Assembly (NCBI GenBank): GCA_018653085.1
Contig: JABIAY010000073.1
Location: forward strand, 1-57,603
Origin: Nitrospina sp.
Lineage (GTDB): Bacteria > Nitrospinota > Nitrospinia > Nitrospinales > VA-1
Direction: 5' to 3'
Length of the DNA stretch: 57,603 bases
The notes beneath the pieces are model-generated. The model did not search any database, was not told where the DNA came from, and saw only the letters and a list, made by a program, of their open reading frames with translations. The translations under genes and the position numbers were made by a program. Below, piece by piece: positions 1-8,812 of this stretch. The number at the start of each line of letters is the position of its first letter. The stretch's first letter is position 1.

Positions 1-60
1 ATCTTCAGGGGATTTATAATCCTTTAATAACTCTTCCAGTAACTCTTGTCGTATTGCCAT
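1..60 (-). CDS. IS256-family (Mutator-type) transposase, N-terminal fragment
   Basis: Only the first 20 residues are visible, cut by the window edge. The peptide begins MAIRQELLEELLKDYKSPED, which matches the usual N-terminus of IS256/Mutator DDE transposases, where an LL-KD/EYK-PEDL block precedes the conserved LLKQLTKALVERAL segment. A strong ribosome-binding site, GGAGG, lies seven bases before the ATG on the minus strand. The catalytic residues are not in view, so intactness cannot be judged. Confidence 0.6.
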   Translation of the reverse strand, partial: MAIRQELLEELLKDYKSPED

Positions 61-132
61 AATTTCCTCCATAAACGGATGGGTGTGCGAAGCATTTTAA
101 CTTCCCACTATGGCCATTTACACAGTTTATCC
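1..132 (-). mobile_element. End of an IS256-family insertion sequence
   Basis: The element runs off the left edge. Its visible part is the 5' end of a leftward transposase gene plus about 70 bases of upstream end sequence. Read on the minus strand the outer tip is about GGATAAACTGTGTAAATGG (from 132 downward), which resembles IS256-type terminal repeats as I remember them. The boundary is placed at about 130-132 because the flanking kinase reading frame stops making sense there. The other end and the target duplication are outside the window. Confidence 0.65.
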
Positions 133-1854
133 GACAGACTCTACCGAAGCGGTAATAGCCACAATTTTCGGCGCATTTTCCCCCATATTTTCCTGTATTT
201 TGACTACAGCTTCCTCTCCTCTCATAACCGGCATACGCATATCCATAAAAACAATGTCAAAGTCCTTTTCCTGAACCATTTCCACGGCTATTTTCCCATT
301 CTCTGCTTCTTCGACTTCCACATTGATACTTGCCAGAACATTGCTTAAAACGTCCCGGTTAAACCTGTTGTCATCCACTACGAGAGCCCTGGCGCTGTGC
401 CCTGGTGCCAAACGCAGGACATCAGGCCCGGTGGCCTGACTCGAAACCTGTACAGTTTCTTCAGACGCAGGCAACTCTATGTTGAAATAGAAATTCGACC
501 CTTGCCCGAACTGGGAGTCGACCCTCAATTGTCCTCCCATTAGTTCGATTTGTTTTTTGGAAATTGCCAGTCCGAGGCCCGTTCCTCCCTCCTGATGTCC
601 GGCAGTATCTTGCCTGAAAGGAGTAAAAATATTTTTGAGCGCGGAAGAATCAATCCCGGGGCCAGTATCCTTCACCTCAAACCGGTATGAATGGCCTGCG
701 AGCTTTTGGACCTTCAATGCTACGCTACCTTTTTTTGTGAATTTGACAGCATTTCCGAGAAGGTTGATCAACACCTGTTTCAGCTTTCCTTCGTCTCCCT
801 GAACCGTTCTCTGGCAATCGCTGGACCCTTCCACGTGCCAGTCCAACCGTTTTTCCTCACAACGAACCTGAAACATGCTGGAGGTCCATTCGATCATATT
901 CTGCAATCCAAAGTCAGTTTTGTTCAACTCCATGGCCCCCGATTCTATTTTGGAAATATCGAGGATATCGTTGATCAGGCTTAAAAGATGAGTCCCACCC
1001 TTGTTAATATTTTCAATCCCACTCATTTGTTTTTTGTTGAGATCGCCTTCCCGGACCATAATTTGGCTGTAACCGAGAATAGCATTCATGGGGGTGCGGA
1101 TCTCATGACTCATATTGGCAAGAAAGGTACTTTTTGCCAGGTTGGCGGCTTCCGCGGCCTCCCGTGCCTGTTCCAAATCCTTTTGGGATTCTTTTGCCCT
1201 TTCAAGAGCATCCTCAAGAGGTTTGGTCATTGAGCGTGCTATGATTATGGAAAAAATGACCATAACAACAAAAGCAAACGACAGGCTCCCCATCAAACTA
1301 TTCAGTCCCTTGGAAATACTGACGCCAATCTTTCTGGTAGTCCTATGGGTCATGTCGTCATAAATATTTTCCAAAACAATGAATGCATCCAGTGCAGGGG
1401 TGTCATCAATTTTGATAGCCTCATCAACCTCGTTGGAAGGGCGTCCTTGCACAAACATTGATTGTGCTTTCAACAGGGCATTTTTATACTGATCAAAAAC
1501 ACCCCGGACCTCCGTAAGTGCTTTTTTCTCCTGTTCTGTGATTCCTCTTATCCGGTTGTAGTTAGTAATGGTTTGGCTAACCCGATCAAGGTGCTTTAAA
1601 GTTCTTTCAAAATAGGTTGGATCTTTTCTGAGGACATAGTTTTTAAAGCTATGGATACCCCCTCCATAACCAAATTGAGACTTGATTGCCATCAGGTCCT
1701 TCTGGCGCTCCGCTATTTGATCCCGATAGTCGACCCAGTTCTCCTGGATTTCGCCGGTTACCCGGTTAAGGACTACAAAAGCGGTGGTAAAAATAGCGCC
1801 CATCACCAGCACCAAAACTAAAAACTTCTGATTAATGCTCAGTTTTTGAAACAT
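127..1854 (-). pseudogene. Hybrid sensor histidine kinase truncated by an IS insertion
   Basis: This is a membrane two-component kinase. Residues about 11-30 and 186-206 are membrane segments framing a roughly 155-residue periplasmic sensor region. The HisKA box NMSHEIRTPMNAI holds the phospho-acceptor His near residue 249. The ATPase domain has the N box (NLLGNAVKF), DTGPGID and GGTGLGLAIS. A receiver domain starts near 485 with VVDDNRFNRD and has its phospho-acceptor Asp in VFMDMRMPVM. The receiver ends abruptly after AITASVES: the last Gly codon and the stop come from the inserted IS end, so the last helices and the conserved Lys are missing. The kinase core could still work, but phosphorelay through the receiver is probably lost. 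The input signal is unknown. Confidence 0.85.
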
Positions 1855-2077
1855 AAACTATTTTTCCTGGTTAGTAACTCTGCTTTTTCTGGTTCTTAGC
1901 AGAGCTTGTTGATCCTATTAGATAAGTTTTTTAATATAAACGGTTCATTTTAATGCTTGGGGCTTCTATTTAATGGTAATGGAAAGACCCTGCCTTTGCA
2001 AATTGGAAGCGTATGTTTGGTATTTATGCTGTTTTCATTGGTTTATTTAGGCTCCGGGCCTGTGTTATTATCGAGCA

Positions 2078-2947
2078 ATGAAAATCATAGAAAAACTAAA
2101 CGATGCAGCCCCCATTTTTTCATTTGAATTTTTTCCTCCTAAAGACTCAGAGGGTTTTGCAACACTATACGAAACGATTGCCCGGTTGAAGCCCTCTGTC
2201 CCGGCTTATGTGTCTGTGACTTATGGGGCTGGGGGGAGTACGCGTGCCAAAACGGTGGATCTGGTGGGAAAGATCAAAAATGCTATAGGCATTGAGAGCA
2301 TGGCCCACCTTACCTGCGTGGGGCATGACCAACAGGAAATTCGTTCAGTGCTTGAAAGTTTGCAGGCGCAAGATATTGAGAATGTTCTTGCGCTGAGAGG
2401 GGACCCTCCACAGGGGGAGGAGACGTTCGTTAAAACGGAAGGTGGTTTTGAATACGCCAGTGAGCTGGTGGCTTTTATCAAAAACAATTTTACATTTTGT
2501 ATTGGTGCGGCTTGTTACCCTGAAGGGCATGTGGAATGTCCGGATCTTGACAAGGATATAGAAAATTTACAGCGCAAAGTGGACAGCGGAGTGGACTTCC
2601 TCATCACGCAATTGTTTTTTGACAATCGCTACTATTTCGATTTTCTGGATAGGGCGCAAAAGAAAAATATTAATGTTCCTGTCGTTCCGGGAATCATGCC
2701 TATTCTAAATCTCAAACAGATCAAGCGATTCACCAAAATGTGCGGGGCACATCTTTCCGATGAGTTACTGGCTAAATTTGAAGATGTTCAGGACGATAAT
2801 GAAAAAGTTCGGCAGATTGGTATTAGACATGCTATTTCTCAATGCAGGGAACTGCTGGAAAACAAGGCTCCCGGCATCCATTTTTATACCTTGAACCGAT
2901 CCAAGGCAACACTGGCCATATTAGAGGAACTTAAAGACTTCGCGTGA
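2078..2947 (+). CDS. metF: 5,10-methylenetetrahydrofolate reductase
   Basis: It reduces methylene-THF to methyl-THF for methionine synthesis and, in some autotrophs, C1 metabolism. The 289-residue length is normal for bacterial MetF. Family blocks are the N-terminal FSFEFFPPKDSEG, VSVTYGAGGSTR, HLTCVGHD, LALRGDPP and ITQLFFDNRYYFDF, which form the flavin- and folate-binding TIM barrel. It is followed with a 4-base GTGA overlap by a SUMF1-domain gene, so the two are likely translated together, although no functional link is known. Confidence 0.95.
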   Translation: MKIIEKLNDAAPIFSFEFFPPKDSEGFATLYETIARLKPSVPAYVSVTYGAGGSTRAKTVDLVGKIKNAIGIESMAHLTCVGHDQQEIRSVLESLQAQDIENVLALRGDPPQGEETFVKTEGGFEYASELVAFIKNNFTFCIGAACYPEGHVECPDLDKDIENLQRKVDSGVDFLITQLFFDNRYYFDFLDRAQKKNINVPVVPGIMPILNLKQIKRFTKMCGAHLSDELLAKFEDVQDDNEKVRQIGIRHAISQCRELLENKAPGIHFYTLNRSKATLAILEELKDFA

Positions 2948-3756
2948 GTTTTCTGGAATTTTCCCATAAAGCTGAATTGCTAAAACTATTGCGCTTGTGC
3001 GTGCTGATCTCTATTTTGATGGTGACGGGAGAACGGCCTGCCTCGGGCCAGGAAAGCAGTATTACGGATGATATGGTCTTGATTCCCGGTGGGACCTTCA
3101 AAAGAGGTTGTGATCGGTTTGGGCCTCAACATGGCGCCCCGGAACAGCAGGTCCATCTGGATGGGTTTTCGATTGATAAATATGAGGTCACAAACGAGAG
3201 ATTTGAAAAAATATTTCCGGAACATTTTTTACGTCGTAGTATTTTTTCCGATTGTGATAACTGCCCGGTTTCAAAAATCAGTTGGTATGAGGCGGCAGAC
3301 TATTGTCACTTGATAGGCAAGTCGCTTCCCAGTGAGGCGCAATGGGAAAGAGCGGCGGGTAGTGGAAAAGGTTGTGAGTTTCCCTGGGGCGAGGGATTTG
3401 ACCTTATGAATCCGCCTGCCAGAGGGGGATTGAAATTGAATGACAAGGCCTCCCCGGTGGGTTCATTTCCGCCAAACCAGAACGGACTCTATGACACGGC
3501 TGGAAATGTATGGGAGTGGGTTGGAGACTGGTTTTCCATAAGGTTTTATTACGCCGATATCCTGCACAATCCCAGAGGGCCGATACGGGGTCTTATGAAG
3601 GTTAGAAGGGGAGGTTCCTGGTCAGACTCTGTGGTGGCTATGGCTTCGGGTTATAGGGACTGGAGCTATCCTTTATCACGCGGATTTAACGATATTGGTT
3701 TTCGTTGCGCGATCAACTTGAAAACCCGGGAGAATAAAATTGATCACCCAGGTTAA
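2944..3756 (+). CDS. Secreted SUMF1/formylglycine-generating-enzyme-like protein
   Basis: The 270-residue protein has a hydrophobic export signal (residues about 14-35) and then a full SUMF1/FGE-sulfatase domain: MVLIPGGTFKRG, IDKYEVTNERF, VSKISWYEAADYCHLIGKSLPSEAQWERAA, YDTAGNVWEWVGDW, VRRGGSW and DIGFRCA. The family includes true formylglycine-generating enzymes but also many non-catalytic C-type-lectin-like binding domains. The paired catalytic cysteines of genuine FGE are not evident, so a structural or binding role is likelier. The start is a GTG overlapping the metF stop. Its 3' end overlaps the next gene by 17 bases. Confidence 0.8.
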   Translation: MSFLEFSHKAELLKLLRLCVLISILMVTGERPASGQESSITDDMVLIPGGTFKRGCDRFGPQHGAPEQQVHLDGFSIDKYEVTNERFEKIFPEHFLRRSIFSDCDNCPVSKISWYEAADYCHLIGKSLPSEAQWERAAGSGKGCEFPWGEGFDLMNPPARGGLKLNDKASPVGSFPPNQNGLYDTAGNVWEWVGDWFSIRFYYADILHNPRGPIRGLMKVRRGGSWSDSVVAMASGYRDWSYPLSRGFNDIGFRCAINLKTRENKIDHPG

Positions 3757-4468
3757 GCTGGACTATATCAACCGAGTCATCGATGAATGCCTGGATGATG
3801 ATGCGTTGGAATTGAAAGGCAAGTTCATTGGGGATGAAGGGGTGGAAGCCCTGGTCCAGACAAACCGTGTTTTTGATGTGGAGAACCTGGACCTGTCCCA
3901 TAACAAAATAACCTGGCGCGGTGCTCACCACCTGTTTCATTGTCACCTGTTTAAAAAATTGAAACGATTGTATCTTGGTGACAATAATATTTCTGACAAG
4001 GGCATAAAGGCATTACCCTCTGCTGATTTCGCGGACAACCTCTCGCTTCTCGATGTACGTTATAACAATATTGGCCCCGAAGGTGGACTGGCTGTTGTTA
4101 CCTCGGAGAAGTTTAGAAAACTTCAGGTTTTGATTTTTCAGGAAAACCCTGTAGGGGATGAAACCCTGATAACACTGGCAAAAGCTCCTACTTTTGCGAA
4201 TCTGAGAAAGTTAAACTTTTATCGAACGGATATAACTCCGAAGGGTATTAAAGTTCTAGCCAAATCCAAAGTGTTGCAAAGGGTTAAACAGCTTAATCTG
4301 GCAAGAAACTATCTGAATTTGGAATCCGCCCAACTTCTGGCAAATACAAAAACGCTGAGTAATATTGAAACCTTGCTGATGTTTGACACAGGGATAGGTG
4401 ATGCCGGGGTCAAGGCTATCATGGATTCTGCGGCGTTTGCCAAATTGAAGACCTTGCGTGTGACGTAG
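3740..4468 (+). CDS. Leucine-rich-repeat protein, ribonuclease-inhibitor type
   Basis: The 242-residue protein is built almost entirely of 24-28-residue leucine-rich repeats of the RI type, with units such as LDLSHNKITWRGAHHL, LYLGDNNISDKGIKAL and LDVRYNNIGPEGG. No signal peptide or membrane segment is seen, so it is probably cytoplasmic. Such repeats form curved protein-binding surfaces; the partner is unknown. A TTG start with GGGAGA upstream lies inside the preceding gene, which suggests translational coupling. A related but longer LRR protein is encoded at 32550. Confidence 0.75.
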   Translation: MITQVKLDYINRVIDECLDDDALELKGKFIGDEGVEALVQTNRVFDVENLDLSHNKITWRGAHHLFHCHLFKKLKRLYLGDNNISDKGIKALPSADFADNLSLLDVRYNNIGPEGGLAVVTSEKFRKLQVLIFQENPVGDETLITLAKAPTFANLRKLNFYRTDITPKGIKVLAKSKVLQRVKQLNLARNYLNLESAQLLANTKTLSNIETLLMFDTGIGDAGVKAIMDSAAFAKLKTLRVT

Positions 4469-4475
4469 CTTTTTT

Positions 4476-5162
4476 TCAAGTGTAACGGTCATTCAGCCAG
4501 GGTTCGGCAGTATTTGAGTATCCTCTTTTTTCCCAAAACCCCAGTTCATCTTGATCGCGAAAAATGATTTCCCCGATCCATTTGGCCCCTTTCCAAGCAT
4601 AGAGTTGTGGGGTGATCATCCTTACCGGACCGCCATGTTCGCGGGACAGAGGCTTATTCTCCCATTGATGGACCAGAAGGACATCGTATTTCATGGCTTC
4701 TTCCATCGGTAAATTTGTGGAGTAGCCATCCCAGGCTTTGATATAGACAAATTTAGCACTCGGGAGCACCTCGCAATATTTGGCGATATCGGAGAATTTT
4801 ACCCCCTTCCAGTTGTTGTTCAATGTGCTCCAGGTGGTGACGCAATGAAAGTCGGAAATGTCCGTGGTCTGGGGCAGTTTGAGAAACTCCTCCCAATTAA
4901 AGGTCTTGACCGTTTTTACCAAACCTGAAACGGTTAGATTCCATGTGGACTCATCCAGTTCAGGAGTCACCCCCAAGTCCAGCACCGGCCAGTTTTCGAC
5001 CACTTTTTGCCCGGGGGGAGTTTTAGGGTTACCATCCCGGTTCAGCTCTCCCTCACCTTGAGGAATTTGGCCTTTTAAAGCCTGTTTTTTTTGAAAAGCC
5101 TTGCGGTATTCGATCAACCGCTCTCGGTTTTTTATTTTTCTGGAATCAGGATCATATGACAT
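4476..5162 (-). CDS. Sulfite-oxidase-fold molybdopterin oxidoreductase
   Basis: The 228-residue protein has the molybdopterin-binding sulfite oxidase fold. Cys107 in SDFHCVTTWS is the expected molybdenum ligand, and REHGGPVRMITPQLYAWKGAKW is the typical cofactor-pocket block. It lacks both a Tat signal and a haem domain, so it resembles the small cytoplasmic sulfite-oxidase-like family more than exported MsrP/YedY. The N-terminal 30 residues are charged (RKIKNRERL). Substrate and electron partner are unknown. It is transcribed convergently with the LRR gene, with only 7 bases between the stop codons. Confidence 0.85.
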   Translation of the reverse strand: MSYDPDSRKIKNRERLIEYRKAFQKKQALKGQIPQGEGELNRDGNPKTPPGQKVVENWPVLDLGVTPELDESTWNLTVSGLVKTVKTFNWEEFLKLPQTTDISDFHCVTTWSTLNNNWKGVKFSDIAKYCEVLPSAKFVYIKAWDGYSTNLPMEEAMKYDVLLVHQWENKPLSREHGGPVRMITPQLYAWKGAKWIGEIIFRDQDELGFWEKRGYSNTAEPWLNDRYT

Positions 5163-5294
5163 AGAATCTAGGTAAATTTTCGTAAACTTATAAATAAATG
5201 AATATTATTGGTGTTTTATTTGCGAGATTTCGGTTTTTAGTTCCATAGCCTGCTAATAAGATGAAACTTTGACCACTGGGTTACAAATTTATTC

Positions 5295-5322
5295 TTGCCG
5301 ACCCCGGATAGCGAGTTTTAAT
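5295..5322 (+). promoter_or_regulatory. Possible sigma-70 promoter before the glycan cassette
   Basis: TTGCCG and TTTAAT are separated by 16 bases in the 255-base space between two divergently transcribed genes. The match is moderate and this is the best candidate I see for the three-gene glycan operon. Confidence 0.25.
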
Positions 5323-5417
5323 ACATTCCAAAGCCATAAATAATAAGGGTTAAGTCATTCTTCCGTTTCACCGAAAAAGGAAAGGACAGCTTATTATTCG
5401 CCGGAGCCCTCTGAACG

Positions 5418-8400
5418 ATGAATTTCAAAATCCTTTCCTTTAACTGGCATGAACCCTACCTATGTCTCATGGCACGAATGGGTCATGAGTTTTTAATCGT
5501 AGAACCCGAAATTGCCCCTGGTCATTGCCGACGTTGGGATGAAAATATGCGTCCCGTTCCGGAAAATGTACGCCTCATCTCCAAAGCAACGGCCCTGGAA
5601 ATGCTGGAACTCGGTGAACTGGATCTGATTATCGCACACAACGTAAAAGATTTGTTAGAGGTGAGGGACTACTCTCTGCCAAAAATTCTTGTGTTTCACA
5701 ACTGTTTGAGCACAGAAATTGGGTTGTCCAAGGAGGAGGTCAAGCGGGAAGATTATCTGGACAAAATAGATGTCTTGCTGGAAGGCGTGCATAAAGTTTT
5801 TATCTCAGAGAAAAAACGGCAGGACTGGGGGTTGAACGGTGATGTCATCCTGCCCGGACTGGATGTCGCGCAGTATGGCGGGTACCGTGGTGAAAAGAAT
5901 ACGGTTTTGCAGGTCGGTAACCTGCTTCAGGAACGCGATTTGATGTTGGGCTATTCACTCAGCAAACAAATTGTGGGAGACCACCCTTTGACGATCATGG
6001 GTATGAATCCAAATATTCCCGAGTCGCGTCTGTCGCAGGGATTTCAGGATTTGTTGGAACATTTCAGGAGTTCAAGAGTCTTCATCAATACGACCATCGA
6101 GGAATTTGAAGATGGATACAATTTGAGCATGCTTGAGGCCATGGCCACTGGAATGCCGGTGGTCAGTGCAGGGAACAAATCTTCTCCCATTGAAGATGGA
6201 AAGAATGGCTATGTCTCGAAAGACCCTGAATATTTAAATCGATGTATTGACCATCTATTGAAAAATCCGGAAGAGGCCAGAGCGTTGGGTGAAAAAGCGC
6301 GGCAAACGGTTCAGGAGAAGTTTCCCTTGAATCGATTTCTTCAATCCTGGCAGAAGGCGATTGAAAGATCAGTATTGGGATTTTTAGAACGAACCGGCGT
6401 TAACCTCCAGGAAAACACCCAACCCTTTAAGGATAAAATCCGGAAAAATATTTTGATGGATTTTGTATCCTATCCTGCGACAACCGCACATTACCTGGAA
6501 AGGGCCTTCAGACAAAAACACAATGTTATAACTTGCGGCTCCCAGATTAACGCAGAAATTATCAAACTCTGGAACCTGGAAGCCCTTAATTGGGAAGTCA
6601 CTCCACAGGACATATTCAGGGGAAACACGACGCCTTTGAATCAGGTCATGGCAGAACTGCCTGAAGGATGGCAACCTGATTTTTATTTATGGGTCGAGAC
6701 GGGTTTGAGCGATATCCCTGCGGATTTATGTGAGCACGACTTGCCAAAGGTTTGCTATCTCATAGACACTCATATCAATTTTGACCGGCATCTTGAAATT
6801 GCCGAAAATTTTGATTTTGTCTTTTTAGCCCAAAAGGCGTATGTGCAACCCATGGGGGAGGCAGGGATCAAAAATGTCATGTGGTTGCCCCTGGCTTGTG
6901 ATCCTGGAATCCACGGAAAGCTGAAAGTTGACAAGGAATTTGATGTGGGTTTTGTCGGTTCCATTTCCTCAACCCCGGATCGTCGAAAAAATCTTCTGGA
7001 AAAAATACGGGAAAAATTTGACCTGAACTGCCAAAGAAAATTCATGAACGAAATGGCAGAGCATTTCAGTAAATCCCGTGTCATTTTTAACAATGCCATA
7101 AACAATGACCTCAATATGCGCGTGTTTGAGGCCTTGTGTAGCGGTAGCCTGCTGGTCACCGATTCTGCGCCCGGGAGCGGACTTGATGAGTTCTTCAAGG
7201 ATAAGGAACACCTGGTTATTTATGACGATGAAAACCTCGAAGAAACCATCTCGTATTACCTCAAGAATGAGTCGGAACGGGAAAGGATTGCAAATGCGGG
7301 AAAGAGAGAGGTGCTGGACAAACATACTTATGGGCACCGTACGGAATTGATGGTTCAAGTTTTAAACGAAAAAATCTCTCCTGCCGAAAAAGAGGAGCCT
7401 GCTTCGATGAACGAAAAGCCTGCTTCCTATTATGAAAATGTCAGAAACGATTTGATTCCGCTTATCCCAAATGACGCGAGGTGTATTTTAGAAGTGGGTT
7501 GCGCGGCGGGGATGACAGGGCGGGAACTCAAAAAACGCAATGGGGCTTTTGTGGCGGGAATAGAATTGAATGCCGATGCCGCCAATGCCGCCAAGGATGT
7601 TTTGGATGATGTGGTGCAGGGGGATATTGAAAAAATTGATCTGCCCTATAGTGATGGTTCCTTTGACTGTATTTTGTTCGCGGATGTTCTGGAGCATTTA
7701 ATCGATCCTTATTCCGCTTTGGCTAAAGTTCAGCGTTTGCTGAAAAAAGGAGGAACAGTTGTAGCCAGCATTCCCAATGTCCAGTTTCATGGCGTGATCC
7801 ATCAGTTGATTGAAGGAAACTGGACCTACGAAAAAGAAGGAATTCTTGACGAAACGCATCTTCGGTTTTTCACCTATAAAGAAATTGAGAAAATGTTTTC
7901 ACAGGCAGGTTATGCCATTCAGAAGGTTGAAGAAGTACTCGACCCGCAATATGAGAAGTTTTCTTTGAACAACACTACGGCCCTTAATTTTGGCAGGGTA
8001 CAAATAAAAGATTTGTCTCCGGAAGAGGTTAAAAGCTTCTTTGTGTTCCAGTATAAAGTTGTTGCCGAACCGATTAACGTTACTAAAAATGAGGAAAACG
8101 ATATGTTTCAACATGGAGAAGCATTGTTTAAAATTGATAACCTCTTGTTGGCGGCTTCGAAAACAGCCGAATCGGGAGATCACGAGGCGGCTTTAAGTCT
8201 TTATGATGACATTATAAAAATATCTCCTGACAACGTTGAGGCACTGGTTGGAATGGGGAATAGTTGCATGAGGCTTCAATTTCCTGACAAGGCTGAGATA
8301 TTTTTTGATCAGGCTTGCTCAAAGGACCCCGATAATTACAAAGCTTGGCTGGGTTTGGGATTGCTGGCCCTGCATAAGAACGATATGAAAAAGGCGGAAA

Positions 8401-8801
8401 CCAACTTTAACAAATCTCTGGAAAATAATTCTGATAACCACAAGGCGTTATGCGGCCTTGGAATGTTAAAGATGAACAAAGATGATATTGATGGGGCGGA
8501 AGATTATTTTTGCCGGTCTCTGGATGCGAATCCGGATAATATTTCTGCCTGTAAATCTCTTTTGGAAATTTCCTATAAGTCGGAGAAGTTCGAGAAAATC
8601 GAAATCTATTTGGATAAATATATGGAAATTCATCCCGCCAATGTGAATATGCGATTTGCAATGGCGGGTGTTCAATACAAATTGGGTAGGCTGGAGGATG
8701 CGATAAAAAATCTGGAATGCATCCTCGTTCTGGACTCGAAGTATGAGCCTGCCCTGAAAATGATTGAGAGCGTCAAGTCTGATTTGGTGGTTAGTAAATA
8801 A
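5418..8801 (+). CDS. Multimodular glycosyltransferase-methyltransferase-TPR protein
   Basis: The 1127-residue cytoplasmic protein joins four modules. Residues 1 to about 335 form a GT-B glycosyltransferase with the family-4-like NLSMLEAMATGMPVVSAGNK. Residues about 340-660 form a second GT-B unit of the CgeB type, with LNMRVFEALCSGSLLVTDS. Residues about 675-890 are a class I SAM methyltransferase (ILEVGCAAGMTGRELKK, FDCILFADVLEHL, KKGGTVVASIPN). From about 897 to the end there are TPR repeats (PDNYKAWLGLGLLALHKND and similar). It probably builds and methylates a surface glycan or glycosylates protein. The next two genes are also glycosyltransferases and follow at 11 and 2 bases, so this is one operon. 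Confidence 0.85.
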   Translation: MNFKILSFNWHEPYLCLMARMGHEFLIVEPEIAPGHCRRWDENMRPVPENVRLISKATALEMLELGELDLIIAHNVKDLLEVRDYSLPKILVFHNCLSTEIGLSKEEVKREDYLDKIDVLLEGVHKVFISEKKRQDWGLNGDVILPGLDVAQYGGYRGEKNTVLQVGNLLQERDLMLGYSLSKQIVGDHPLTIMGMNPNIPESRLSQGFQDLLEHFRSSRVFINTTIEEFEDGYNLSMLEAMATGMPVVSAGNKSSPIEDGKNGYVSKDPEYLNRCIDHLLKNPEEARALGEKARQTVQEKFPLNRFLQSWQKAIERSVLGFLERTGVNLQENTQPFKDKIRKNILMDFVSYPATTAHYLERAFRQKHNVITCGSQINAEIIKLWNLEALNWEVTPQDIFRGNTTPLNQVMAELPEGWQPDFYLWVETGLSDIPADLCEHDLPKVCYLIDTHINFDRHLEIAENFDFVFLAQKAYVQPMGEAGIKNVMWLPLACDPGIHGKLKVDKEFDVGFVGSISSTPDRRKNLLEKIREKFDLNCQRKFMNEMAEHFSKSRVIFNNAINNDLNMRVFEALCSGSLLVTDSAPGSGLDEFFKDKEHLVIYDDENLEETISYYLKNESERERIANAGKREVLDKHTYGHRTELMVQVLNEKISPAEKEEPASMNEKPASYYENVRNDLIPLIPNDARCILEVGCAAGMTGRELKKRNGAFVAGIELNADAANAAKDVLDDVVQGDIEKIDLPYSDGSFDCILFADVLEHLIDPYSALAKVQRLLKKGGTVVASIPNVQFHGVIHQLIEGNWTYEKEGILDETHLRFFTYKEIEKMFSQAGYAIQKVEEVLDPQYEKFSLNNTTALNFGRVQIKDLSPEEVKSFFVFQYKVVAEPINVTKNEENDMFQHGEALFKIDNLLLAASKTAESGDHEAALSLYDDIIKISPDNVEALVGMGNSCMRLQFPDKAEIFFDQACSKDPDNYKAWLGLGLLALHKNDMKKAETNFNKSLENNSDNHKALCGLGMLKMNKDDIDGAEDYFCRSLDANPDNISACKSLLEISYKSEKFEKIEIYLDKYMEIHPANVNMRFAMAGVQYKLGRLEDAIKNLECILVLDSKYEPALKMIESVKSDLVVSK

Positions 8802-8812
8802 CTGGTTTTGAA

